A stretch of DNA of 49,776 bases from a virus. The stretch spans positions 1 through 49,776 of IMG/VR virus record IMGVR_UViG_3300032288_003855; one strand, given 5' to 3'. Below, piece by piece: positions 27,953 through 34,631 of the stretch; the stretch's first letter is position 1, and each line of letters starts with the position of its first letter. A program made the position numbers and the translations under genes. The notes beneath the pieces were generated by a model. It had not been told where the DNA came from, searched no databases, and was given only the letters and a program-made list of their open reading frames with translations.

Positions 27953-28330
27953 TCACTGACCACTCTCTTGCACCTCGGGGTCTTTAATTTCATTAGAAAC
28001 CTCGATTGAATCATCCGATTGGGGTAATTCATCTGCAATAACAATGTTCTCTTCGTTTGTATCTTTTGATTTCTTTTTATTTTTTGATGTTTCTAGCACC
28101 TCAACGATAGGAGACTGCAAGGTACTTTTAACCAAACTGATGTGACCCTCGTTGGATAAACCAAGTAAGTAATCCTCGTCACCCTTTACTGCAGCCCACT
28201 TCTGGGCATATAAATCTGCTTGCAACGCCACTAAACGGATTGGAAAACTTGTCAGGTTGTTGATGACCGAATACCCGCGATTTAAGTACGATTCAATTTC
28301 GTCTAGATTGTCAATATCATGGAATTCCAT
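27953..28330 (-). CDS. hypothetical acidic protein upstream of the sheath
   Basis: A 125-residue protein. The first 70 residues are folded-looking, with EIESYLNRGYSVINNL. The last 45 residues are an acidic, Lys/Asp/Glu/Ser-rich tail (KNKKKSKDTNEENIV onward), likely disordered. The family is not recognised. A 91-base gap separates it from the sheath gene. Its position between the head-tail proteins and the sheath suggests a structural or assembly role. Confidence 0.65.
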   Translation of the reverse strand: MEFHDIDNLDEIESYLNRGYSVINNLTSFPIRLVALQADLYAQKWAAVKGDEDYLLGLSNEGHISLVKSTLQSPIVEVLETSKNKKKSKDTNEENIVIADELPQSDDSIEVSNEIKDPEVQESGQ

Positions 28331-28376
28331 TGTGTCGCTCCGTTGGGTTGCTATGACAAAATATTACATCATTTCA

Positions 28377-29204
28377 CTAGATTGTAGAGTATGCATAGGC
28401 GATGCCACCGCCAACATAGGAGTCAAACGCTCCGTCTATGCCTGAAATTGTAAAATTACTATTTGTTCTGGCAGAAATGACAACCTGAGAAAGGTTGTAG
28501 ACAGTTGGGGATATCCCTACTATTGTGACTTTTTGCCCAGTCACAAAGTTATTTGCAGCGGTATATACAATATTCTTGCCCGTTTTCGTCGCTCCAGTTA
28601 TTGACGAAGACCTTGTTTCGGTCACGCCCTTCTGGATGACTTCTAGGTCTATGGAATTGAGTATTGCAATTGGTTCGCGCATTACAATTTCATCTATATC
28701 TAGTTCATAGGAAATATATGAACCTGCCAAAACCCTGTCGCCCTTAAGGAGAGTCAAGTCTGAGTATTCTTCACGAATGGAACTTTCATCAATCGTTGCT
28801 TTGAACGTATCCCGGGGGTCTGTCGCTTTCAGGCAAGGATAATCAAGAAGTGCCGCACGCACTACCGTAGTCAGTCTATCTCGCATGATAGTTGCCTCTG
28901 CCGACTGCTCTGTCTTTACCCAAACATATGTTCTCATTGAGTATTTGACGCGATACAAGGGGTTGCCTCTGTCGTAACTAATGCGCTCAAGGCCAGTCAT
29001 GGATGTTGCGGTGGTGATGATTGTCGGCCATTCGTCTAGTGCTATTGGCTCGTAGGTTAGATACTTGACTGGACTGGGGAGGGTCATGTCATCAATGCCC
29101 CAAGCATTTCTATAACTAACTAATCGTCCAGGTAAGTTGGCCGTCAAATATGCGCCTACATATGATTTTGCAAAATGGGCTCCATGCATCGGTTCGATAG
29201 CCAT
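28377..29204 (-). CDS. putative tail terminator/completion protein with extra beta module
   Basis: A 275-residue protein. Residues 1-190 have tail-terminator-like features, with helices and a sheet (YRVKYSMRTYVWVKTEQSAEA; SAEATIMRDRLTTVVRAALL). From about 200 an extra beta module begins (TGKNIVYTAANNFVTGQKVTIVG followed by PTVYNLSQVVI). The same module type recurs in the connector protein at 29661-30521 and in the large fibre protein. Terminators cap the tail tube after its length is reached. Position directly next to a gpS-like protein fits that role. The assignment is by position and pattern rather than a clear motif. Confidence 0.68.
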   Translation of the reverse strand: MAIEPMHGAHFAKSYVGAYLTANLPGRLVSYRNAWGIDDMTLPSPVKYLTYEPIALDEWPTIITTATSMTGLERISYDRGNPLYRVKYSMRTYVWVKTEQSAEATIMRDRLTTVVRAALLDYPCLKATDPRDTFKATIDESSIREEYSDLTLLKGDRVLAGSYISYELDIDEIVMREPIAILNSIDLEVIQKGVTETRSSSITGATKTGKNIVYTAANNFVTGQKVTIVGISPTVYNLSQVVISARTNSNFTISGIDGAFDSYVGGGIAYAYSTI

Positions 29205-29211
29205 AGTTCAC

Positions 29212-29661
29212 CTACCCAGCAGCGTGCTCGGCCGCTGCGTCTGCCCACTTGCGCTCATACTGCTCGGTAACGAAAACGACAGGGCGGGCGGGCATATTGC
29301 GCGTACCCGACTGATGGAACTCTGCATATTTGATGTTTGTACCAAAGGTTGCTTCTTTTTTATCTATTTTATTAGGATTACCACGCAAATCGGAGAGTGA
29401 CTGAAATAGTTTTCCACTACGAATCATGGGTCCTCTTCCGGGAAAGTGAACAGATTTCCATGAGCCATACTCTGCGTCGAGAGGCTTCCAACCTCCAGCG
29501 GGCAGTCCATTTTGTAAAAAGTTATTCTTCCAAAGTGTTTTAAGGTCTTCTTTTGCTTCTTTGAAAACTGGGCCAAAGTCATCTAGGTTGTCTTTGATTT
29601 TTTCAATTTCATCAGGGATGTCGTTGTCAATCATCCGAACCTTGATGTCTATGCTCGCCAT
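29212..29661 (-). CDS. gpS-like tail completion protein
   Basis: A 149-residue protein matching the phage virion morphogenesis/tail completion family (gpS-like). Its helices are followed by NGLPAGGWKPL, then MIRSGKLFQSLS, and a C-terminal YAEFHQSGTRNMPARPVVFV. These proteins seal the head-tail interface or help tail completion. The start overlaps the stop of the connector gene (TGATG at 29659-29663), implying coupling. Confidence 0.82.
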   Translation of the reverse strand: MASIDIKVRMIDNDIPDEIEKIKDNLDDFGPVFKEAKEDLKTLWKNNFLQNGLPAGGWKPLDAEYGSWKSVHFPGRGPMIRSGKLFQSLSDLRGNPNKIDKKEATFGTNIKYAEFHQSGTRNMPARPVVFVTEQYERKWADAAAEHAAG

Positions 29662-30521
29662 CAGGAGACCCTAACTCGCCGGTATCGCTTGAGTGTCATT
29701 AACTCACGCTCAGTGAATCCAGTTTCTAATGGGGCAACATTGCGTGATTCAAGGTCTTTGATACCAACGACATCGTCGTGCATGTTCTGCATCTCACGAG
29801 TAGCGGCACGCAGAATCATTAACTTGAATACGGGAATATTAGAACCGTCAAGACCAGCATTATAGGAAACCTCGAATATATCGTTAGCGAACCCACGATA
29901 AACATCTATGCCATATCTTCTAACTGTGTAGTCATAGCCAAAGGCATTTGCCAAACCGCCTGAAACGAATGCACTGATATTGCTCGTGAATCCATCAACA
30001 ACGAATGTTGATGAGGTTACGCTCGTAATCTCTCTGTCAACGATGTTGTAGCCAGATGGAGTAATCCCAGTTACGGTCACATGCTGCCCTCTGGTAAAGC
30101 CGTGCGATGCTGCGGTGTAAGTAACGTTAGTGCCAGCCTTGACTGCACCAGTCACCGTAGCGCGTCTATCTACTGCCTCTGCCATATAAAGGCCAGGAGT
30201 TGATGTATTGATAATTTTTACATAATTAACTTTAGAAACAGGAGAATTACGAAAAACAATTGTCGGCGATGGCTGAGAGTACGACAGGGGATTCATCGTT
30301 GTATCCAATGAGGTGTTGTAGAAGAACGACGATGTGGGCATCCCTACGTGGTCATACGGTAAAACATATTGTTCCGTGAATTCCTCAACCTCTATCGGCC
30401 TACGAAGATATGATTCCAACTCGCTTTGAAGACCTTCAAGGACATATTCGGCAGCATCCTGCTGACGCAGGCTAAAGGAGATATCCATGTAGGTGACAAG
30501 GTCATTTACTGTGACCAGCAT
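29661..30521 (-). CDS. head-tail connector/adaptor protein with beta module
   Basis: A 286-residue protein. The first about 115 residues look like a helical connector domain (QQDAAEYVLEGLQSELESYL) typical of gp6-like head completion proteins. Residues about 120-195 are an inserted beta module (GTNVTYTAASHGFTRGQHVTV, then PSGYNIVDREI). The C-terminal region has IPVFKLMILRAATREMQNMH, as in head-tail connectors, and ends with a basic stretch. Its start has a strong GGAGGT ribosome-binding site. It follows the portal's role in the head; the portal itself lies far away on the other strand. Confidence 0.78.
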   Translation of the reverse strand: MLVTVNDLVTYMDISFSLRQQDAAEYVLEGLQSELESYLRRPIEVEEFTEQYVLPYDHVGMPTSSFFYNTSLDTTMNPLSYSQPSPTIVFRNSPVSKVNYVKIINTSTPGLYMAEAVDRRATVTGAVKAGTNVTYTAASHGFTRGQHVTVTGITPSGYNIVDREITSVTSSTFVVDGFTSNISAFVSGGLANAFGYDYTVRRYGIDVYRGFANDIFEVSYNAGLDGSNIPVFKLMILRAATREMQNMHDDVVGIKDLESRNVAPLETGFTERELMTLKRYRRVRVS

Positions 30522-30547
30522 AAGTCACCTCCGATTCGTGGAATACT

Positions 30548-30697
30548 TCAGCGTCCTCTGGATTTTTTGCGAGCGGCTTTGACGGCTTTTCTGGCTGCAC
30601 GGGCCTTACGGAAACGACCGGTCACTTCGTTGGCCTTCTTTCTGACGGCACCAGCGGCCACATTAAATGCTTTGCGTAGTTTACTGGGCTCGGGCAT
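30548..30697 (-). CDS. small Lys/Arg-rich protein
   Basis: A 49-residue very basic protein starting MPEPSKLRKAFN, with repeats of K, R and A (KARAARKAVKAARKKSRGR) at the end. The chosen ATG at 30697 has a strong GGAGGA six bases upstream; a longer frame to 30790 has none. The C-terminal stretch looks helical and could bind nucleic acid or capsid. No family is recognised. Confidence 0.7.
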   Translation of the reverse strand: MPEPSKLRKAFNVAAGAVRKKANEVTGRFRKARAARKAVKAARKKSRGR

Positions 30698-30761
30698 ACT
30701 TCCTCCAAAATTAGAACTTATACCTCTGAAGTATACCAGCGAGCATTGCTTGGCTACAGAA

Positions 30762-31316
30762 CTACCTATCGCTGTTGGGCGGTGCCTCAATAACTATTGA
30801 GCCAGCGTTCTCAATGGTCCCTGGTGGGGCCTCAACGGGAACCCATGCCCGAGAGTATGTATGATTTTTTATATCGCGATGCTTAAGGATTGTGGCATTC
30901 AACATCAACTCTAGTTCCAGTGGCTTCATGGCAAAATGTCTTACAAAATCTGCTTCAGAAAACTTGCCCGTCATTGAAAGCATTCTGACGATTCCTGAAA
31001 GTTTTTTGGCGACCATAGTGCCACGACCACGATTTGCCTGAACATGCATAATCATTGCATCAATTTCATCAACATCAACCCAAATCACCGGAACGACCCC
31101 GCCCGTCAGGGACATGAGGTGCTTGTTCCCAATAATTAGACGAAGACGCTGGGTCCCATCAATCACTAGGCGGCCACTTTTCTGGACGAGGAGCGGGGAC
31201 AGAAGGCCATATTGACCGATTGATTCCGCCAAAACAAGCAAGTCAGGTCGGAGAATATGTGTGGCATTCCACTTTGGTTCAATTAATTCATTGACATTGA
31301 CATTCTCGATGTCCAT
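30762..31316 (-). CDS. ParB-like protein paired with PAPS reductase-like gene
   Basis: A 184-residue protein. Residues about 20-85 match the ParB/Srx domain, with ESIGQYGLLSPLLVQ, IDGTQRLRL (52-60) and VPVIWVD. The remaining C-terminal 90 residues contain helices (VAKKLSGIVRMLSMTG). A ParB-like protein immediately after a PAPS-reductase-like gene is the arrangement of the IbrA/IbrB pair described in bacteria and prophages. Its function is not established; proposals include regulation or nucleotide/DNA modification. It starts one base after the neighbour's stop. Confidence 0.78.
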   Translation of the reverse strand: MDIENVNVNELIEPKWNATHILRPDLLVLAESIGQYGLLSPLLVQKSGRLVIDGTQRLRLIIGNKHLMSLTGGVVPVIWVDVDEIDAMIMHVQANRGRGTMVAKKLSGIVRMLSMTGKFSEADFVRHFAMKPLELELMLNATILKHRDIKNHTYSRAWVPVEAPPGTIENAGSIVIEAPPNSDR

Positions 31317-31317
31317 T

Positions 31318-32454
31318 TTACAATTCCTCTTCTAGTTGTTGAAGTGCCGCTTGGCGGACCGTGTGTGCGCGGGTCTTTGGCCCCACGGGGGTGACCGTAT
31401 GTCCCCATAGGGCATGCATAAACAATGAGCGAATTAGTGATTCCAGTGGATAGGAATATGGGTCCTTGGCGTGTTTTTGCCTAAATTCTGCAGAATAGGC
31501 TTTTGCTCGCTGAGCCGTATCCTGCCCCCAGCAGAATTGTTTAATAAATGGCATGACGCCATCCCAGCCTTTTGCAGCAGTCATTGCAATCAACTTCTCA
31601 ACATCAAACTCCGACCACCACCGTCTCTGGGCATCAATCATTGGAAAGACATCGTAAAGACGGTCATAAAAGTCTGGCTCTGTTGCGATTACGTCACCAA
31701 TGCGTCTCGCTGCAACGCTATGGAGCGGATGCCCAACACGATTATTGGAGCCAGTTAAGGCTGCTAGGTCGTAATACTCGCAATATGGGGCATTGTGCTC
31801 TTCGGAAAGAAACTTAAAAACATCATCAATCTGCCAATCGTAAATAATTTTTGCAAACTTTACTGGCAACCCCTTCTTGGATTTGAATGGGGTAACGATG
31901 TAGTTCTCATTGAGTTTCTGAACGCACGACCTGTACCGGACCATGGACTCTGCTGCTCGTACACCAGTAATAAAAGCAATATTGCCTCGCTTCCCAGCCG
32001 TCGTGTAGTAATCAATGTGTTCGGGGATTGGCGTATAATGGTCCAGACCAAAGTGATATGCGGTTATCGCGCCGTCAGGAATGGGTCTAAAAAGACGATT
32101 GCTTTCAATTCTGGCACCAGACCAAATCATTTCATCAAGTCGGCGCCCGAGGGACCACACCTCGAGGCCCTGGGGCATACAAAACCACTCCATGTCAATC
32201 CAGTCAAGCCCCCTGATGTACTCGACGTAGCGTTCTACCGCTGGGCTGACGAATTCTTCATCACGAAAAATAACTTTAACTGGGCCTAGTCCACGCTCTT
32301 CATGGATTTCTTTGGCTAAGTAAAGGACTGCAGAGGAGTCTTTTCCTCCAGAGAATTGCACACACACCGAATCAAAGGTGTCATATACGTGCCTGATTCT
32401 TTGCCTCGCAGCCTCCACGCAAGAGATATCCAAGAACATGCGCTGACGGGTCAT
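31318..32454 (-). CDS. PAPS reductase family protein (IbrA-like)
   Basis: A 378-residue protein with the adenine nucleotide alpha-hydrolase/PAPS reductase signature, VCVQFSGGKDSSAVLYLA (SGGKDS at 35-40). After it come a FRDEEFVSPAVERYVEYIR region and a long C-terminal half with DVFKFLSEEHNAPYCEYYDLA. Members of this family in phages and genomic islands (DUF3440, IbrA) are not biosynthetic PAPS reductases and lack the pathway's other enzymes. Here no sulfate-assimilation genes accompany it. Its start overlaps the stop of the preceding gene by four bases. Likely acts with the ParB-like partner downstream; substrate unknown. Confidence 0.85.
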   Translation of the reverse strand: MTRQRMFLDISCVEAARQRIRHVYDTFDSVCVQFSGGKDSSAVLYLAKEIHEERGLGPVKVIFRDEEFVSPAVERYVEYIRGLDWIDMEWFCMPQGLEVWSLGRRLDEMIWSGARIESNRLFRPIPDGAITAYHFGLDHYTPIPEHIDYYTTAGKRGNIAFITGVRAAESMVRYRSCVQKLNENYIVTPFKSKKGLPVKFAKIIYDWQIDDVFKFLSEEHNAPYCEYYDLAALTGSNNRVGHPLHSVAARRIGDVIATEPDFYDRLYDVFPMIDAQRRWWSEFDVEKLIAMTAAKGWDGVMPFIKQFCWGQDTAQRAKAYSAEFRQKHAKDPYSYPLESLIRSLFMHALWGHTVTPVGPKTRAHTVRQAALQQLEEEL

Positions 32455-32831
32455 TCGTTCACCCTAACCCATCCCTGTTCCAAATATGAGTCATTAAGTG
32501 TTTTGTACTGAAATGACTTCTTCATGAGGTATCCGTGCTTGCCGGTCACTTCGCAGGTCATTGAACAAATCTTTTCGTATTTCCTAATAACTTCATCAAT
32601 TTTTGAACCATGAATCGGGCTTGATGGAGAGCAGTAGTAGCGCAATCCCCCAAATTTTTCTTTAATTTGGAATATTGTGTAGTTAGGGTCGATTGCTGAA
32701 ATTTCCTTGTCACAGTTGGCAATCAAGGTCCACCAACCCTCGTCGCACCAAATTTTCTTCGGTGACTCTGACGTAAAGCGAATTAAAACAGGCGCTAGAT
32801 ATTCAGGATATTCCATTAATTCCACTCTCAT
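32451..32831 (-). CDS. conserved phage hypothetical protein (KEKFGGLR family)
   Basis: A 126-residue protein with the pattern common in a widespread uncharacterised phage family: a Trp-rich start (CDEGWWTLIANC), a conserved QIKEKFGGLRYYC stretch and a C-terminal cysteine region (CSMTCEVTGKHGYL). The start may be the ATG at 32831 or at 32816; the latter has GAGAGTGGA just upstream. Its reading frame overlaps the next gene upstream by up to 29 bases, and it is joined to the PAPS-reductase-like gene by ATGA. The role is unknown; a metal site is plausible. Confidence 0.75.
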   Translation of the reverse strand: MRVELMEYPEYLAPVLIRFTSESPKKIWCDEGWWTLIANCDKEISAIDPNYTIFQIKEKFGGLRYYCSPSSPIHGSKIDEVIRKYEKICSMTCEVTGKHGYLMKKSFQYKTLNDSYLEQGWVRVNE

Positions 32832-33024
32832 AATGGTCTTTGCTTATGAATTCGACGAGCGTTTCCCTGTCGCGCCCAACAGGGTCGCCACTGGGCCAAA
32901 TTTGCTCCATGGGGGTTTCTCTCGCGTATCTGATAACCCCATCGTAATCAAGCACCTTAAACTTCAGTACTCGTTCAATGGTGGGGGCAAGACGTATTCT
33001 GTCAATATCTTCGTTGTGGGCCAT
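32803..33024 (-). CDS. small hypothetical protein
   Basis: A 73-residue protein, MAHNEDIDRIRLAP at the start, with an acidic C-terminus (LVEFISKDHYESG). It overlaps the gene downstream by 14 to 29 bases. The ribosome-binding site is weak. The family is unknown and the sequence is probably folded and soluble. Included because it fits the tightly packed gene series without leaving a gap. Confidence 0.55.
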   Translation of the reverse strand: MAHNEDIDRIRLAPTIERVLKFKVLDYDGVIRYARETPMEQIWPSGDPVGRDRETLVEFISKDHYESGINGIS

Positions 33025-33042
33025 ATTCTTGTCAGCGTGCCG

Positions 33043-33207
33043 TTAGGAGTTGCTGTCTTTGCGAAGGATTTCCAGAATCTCAGCAAGAAGACTCTTGATA
33101 TCTCTCAGCGTCTCATGCGACTCTCGTACTGGTTGGGCTGCTTGAAAAACGTGACGTTCCGCTGTTAGGCGCTTATTCGCCTCAATTGCTGCTTTATTCA
33201 TCTCCAT
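33043..33207 (-). CDS. 54-residue coiled-coil protein
   Basis: A short frame with ATG at 33207 and TAA at 33043. The product starts MEMNKAAIEANKRLTAE and ends with a strong amphipathic helix (SLLAEILEILRKDS). An AAAGGAG ribosome-binding site six bases before the ATG is among the best in this region, which supports expression. It fills the space between tRNA-Arg and the 73-residue gene. The role is unknown. Confidence 0.72.
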   Translation of the reverse strand: MEMNKAAIEANKRLTAERHVFQAAQPVRESHETLRDIKSLLAEILEILRKDSNS

Positions 33208-33225
33208 GATGTTCTCCTTTGTTTT

Positions 33226-33301
33226 TGGCTGGCGAGGCAGGATTCGAACCTGCGGCAGACGGTTTAGGAAACCGCTATTCTATCCACTGAATTACTCGCC
33301 A
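33226..33301 (-). tRNA. tRNA-Arg (anticodon CCT)
   Basis: A full cloverleaf on the minus strand. The acceptor stem pairs TGGCGAG with CTCGCCA, the anticodon loop TTCCTAA reads CCT (codon AGG, Arg), and the T arm is GCAGG-TTCGAAT-CCTGC. The 3' end has discriminator G followed by an encoded CCA (33226-33228), so no CCA addition is needed. It probably supplements the AGG codon, which is rare in many hosts. Confidence 0.93.
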
Positions 33302-33342
33302 TAGTTCGCGTACGAACAATAACACCGTTGAGGCGGTATCAC

Positions 33343-33624
33343 CTACCACGCAACTCCTTGAGCGACTTCCTTGCAAGTATCGTATTCTGCGTGCGCGTAT
33401 TCTTTTTTGCCGAGTTCGGTGGCGAGGTTTTCTGCGACTTCTTTCCATAAATCACGGTCGGCTCGCAATTTGTTAAACATCTCTTTCAGGGCGTGGAAGT
33501 CATTTTCGCAACCAGCAAGGTCACTCCGTAAACGCTCAATCTTGTCGGCAGCCTCAAACATTGCACTAAACGATGGCTGCTGGCTATCCCATTCCATTGG
33601 CTGGGGCACGATATTGTCATCCAC
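33343..33624 (-). CDS. helical hypothetical protein
   Basis: A 93-residue protein with a coiled-coil character from about 30 to 75 (KIERLRSDLAGCENDFHALKE). The start was set at the GTG of 33624, preceded by GAGG; the GTG overlaps the stop of the preceding gene (GTGGATGA), typical coupling. A longer frame to 33669 overlaps that gene further and has no ribosome-binding site. The family is unknown. It shares an IERL pattern with its upstream neighbour, which might reflect distant duplication. Confidence 0.65.
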   Translation of the reverse strand: MDDNIVPQPMEWDSQQPSFSAMFEAADKIERLRSDLAGCENDFHALKEMFNKLRADRDLWKEVAENLATELGKKEYAHAEYDTCKEVAQGVAW

Positions 33625-33823
33625 GACGCGCCTCACGTTCCCAGAGGTCGCGTTCAACCTGAATGCCATCTATCGTAGAAAGCAAGCGCTCGATAGTGTC
33701 TGCCGCTTGGTGTAGTAGCAGGCAGTCCGCGTGACCGTGGTCCGCCTTTGGGTCAGTCTTTGTCCATGGCTTGCCAGCAGGACAAGCGCGCTGGCGTAAT
33801 TTGCTAACAAGTTCTAGGCTCAC
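33617..33823 (-). CDS. small hypothetical protein
   Basis: A 68-residue protein starting at GTG 33823 with strong GAGGAG five bases upstream. It has a Cys/His-containing middle (DPKADHGHADCLLLHQAADTI) and a helical end with DTIERLLSTIDG. The family is not recognised. Its stop overlaps the GTG of the next gene. Confidence 0.7.
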   Translation of the reverse strand: MSLELVSKLRQRACPAGKPWTKTDPKADHGHADCLLLHQAADTIERLLSTIDGIQVERDLWEREARRG

Positions 33824-33832
33824 TTCTACTCC

Positions 33833-34096
33833 TCAGGCCCTGTCATTAACTGTAGTGACAATTCTTGCTTGATGCGTTGTCTCTATCCACACCTGAGCGC
33901 CGCAGGACAATGGCGTGCTTGGGCTATAGAGAACACGAGCAACAACATTCCCGCTTTCATCGCAAATTTCTACTTCATTGCAATAGGTTGCCTTGCCACT
34001 TCTCGTTTTTCTAACACTGAGCGGAGGAAAGTCTGTTTCCTGTTTGCGATTAGTTCGTATTGTGTTGCTATTGACGTGAATTATCGACATGCTCAC
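33833..34096 (-). CDS. small beta-rich hypothetical protein
   Basis: An 87-residue protein with strand-like stretches NEVEICDESGNVVARVLYS and AQVWIETTHQARIVTTV, possibly a small beta barrel. The start may be GTG 34096 or ATG 34090. No strong ribosome-binding site; TAGGT lies upstream. The family is unknown and it is separated from the following gene by nine bases. Confidence 0.6.
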   Translation of the reverse strand: MSMSIIHVNSNTIRTNRKQETDFPPLSVRKTRSGKATYCNEVEICDESGNVVARVLYSPSTPLSCGAQVWIETTHQARIVTTVNDRA

Positions 34097-34130
34097 ATAC
34101 TACCTAATCCCATTGATTTTTAGGACCTGA

Positions 34131-34631
34131 TTATTCCTTTACCAGATTCGCATAAACGTACAAGATGTGGTGTTGTTTGTGCCATGGACTTGGGAAATCC
34201 TCCCACACATTGCCCGAGAATCTGGCTTTGATTCCAGGGACAAAACGAGCCTGCTCCTCGCGCATGTAGTACCAGAATGAGTTTGGGTTCCAGAACGAAC
34301 AGTGCGTTGGGTCCTGAAATGCCCCACGACCACCCGTTGATGGGGTCATAGACAACAACTGACCACCAGGTGCCAATACTCTATGAATCTCGTTCATCAA
34401 CCCAACGGTACAACGACAAGCGACGTGTAGGCATGTTGAATCCCGGCAGTGAGGGATATGTTCCAAGAAGTCTTGTGCCCTAATAATTCCCACTGAGTTG
34501 TCGTCAAATGGTAGGCCATCACGAATATCGCAAACTACGTCTGCTGTTTCTATGATGTCAACTGAAAGGAACCCCTCGGGGGTATTTGAACCCCCGCCGA
34601 GGTCATACTTGGGTAAGTTGTCAATTGTCAT
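34131..34631 (-). CDS. class I SAM-dependent methyltransferase-like protein
   Basis: A 166-residue protein with the layout of a small class I methyltransferase: a glycine loop YDLGGGSNTPEGFLSVDI near the start, an acidic position later (VDI), a GIIRAQDFLEHIPH segment in motif-II position and LMNEIHRVLAPGGQLLSMTPS, the usual post-II motif. An insertion between EHIPH and LMNEIH carries several cysteines (CRDSTCLHVACRC), suggesting a metal-binding loop. Target unknown (DNA, protein or small molecule). It overlaps the RNR stop by four bases (ATGA), so it is likely expressed with it. Confidence 0.78.
   Translation of the reverse strand: MTIDNLPKYDLGGGSNTPEGFLSVDIIETADVVCDIRDGLPFDDNSVGIIRAQDFLEHIPHCRDSTCLHVACRCTVGLMNEIHRVLAPGGQLLSMTPSTGGRGAFQDPTHCSFWNPNSFWYYMREEQARFVPGIKARFSGNVWEDFPSPWHKQHHILYVYANLVKE

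Noticed and set aside
33304-33317. GTTCG-CGTA-CGAAC palindrome before tRNA-Arg
   Set aside because: Too short to assign; no U tract and no known motif.
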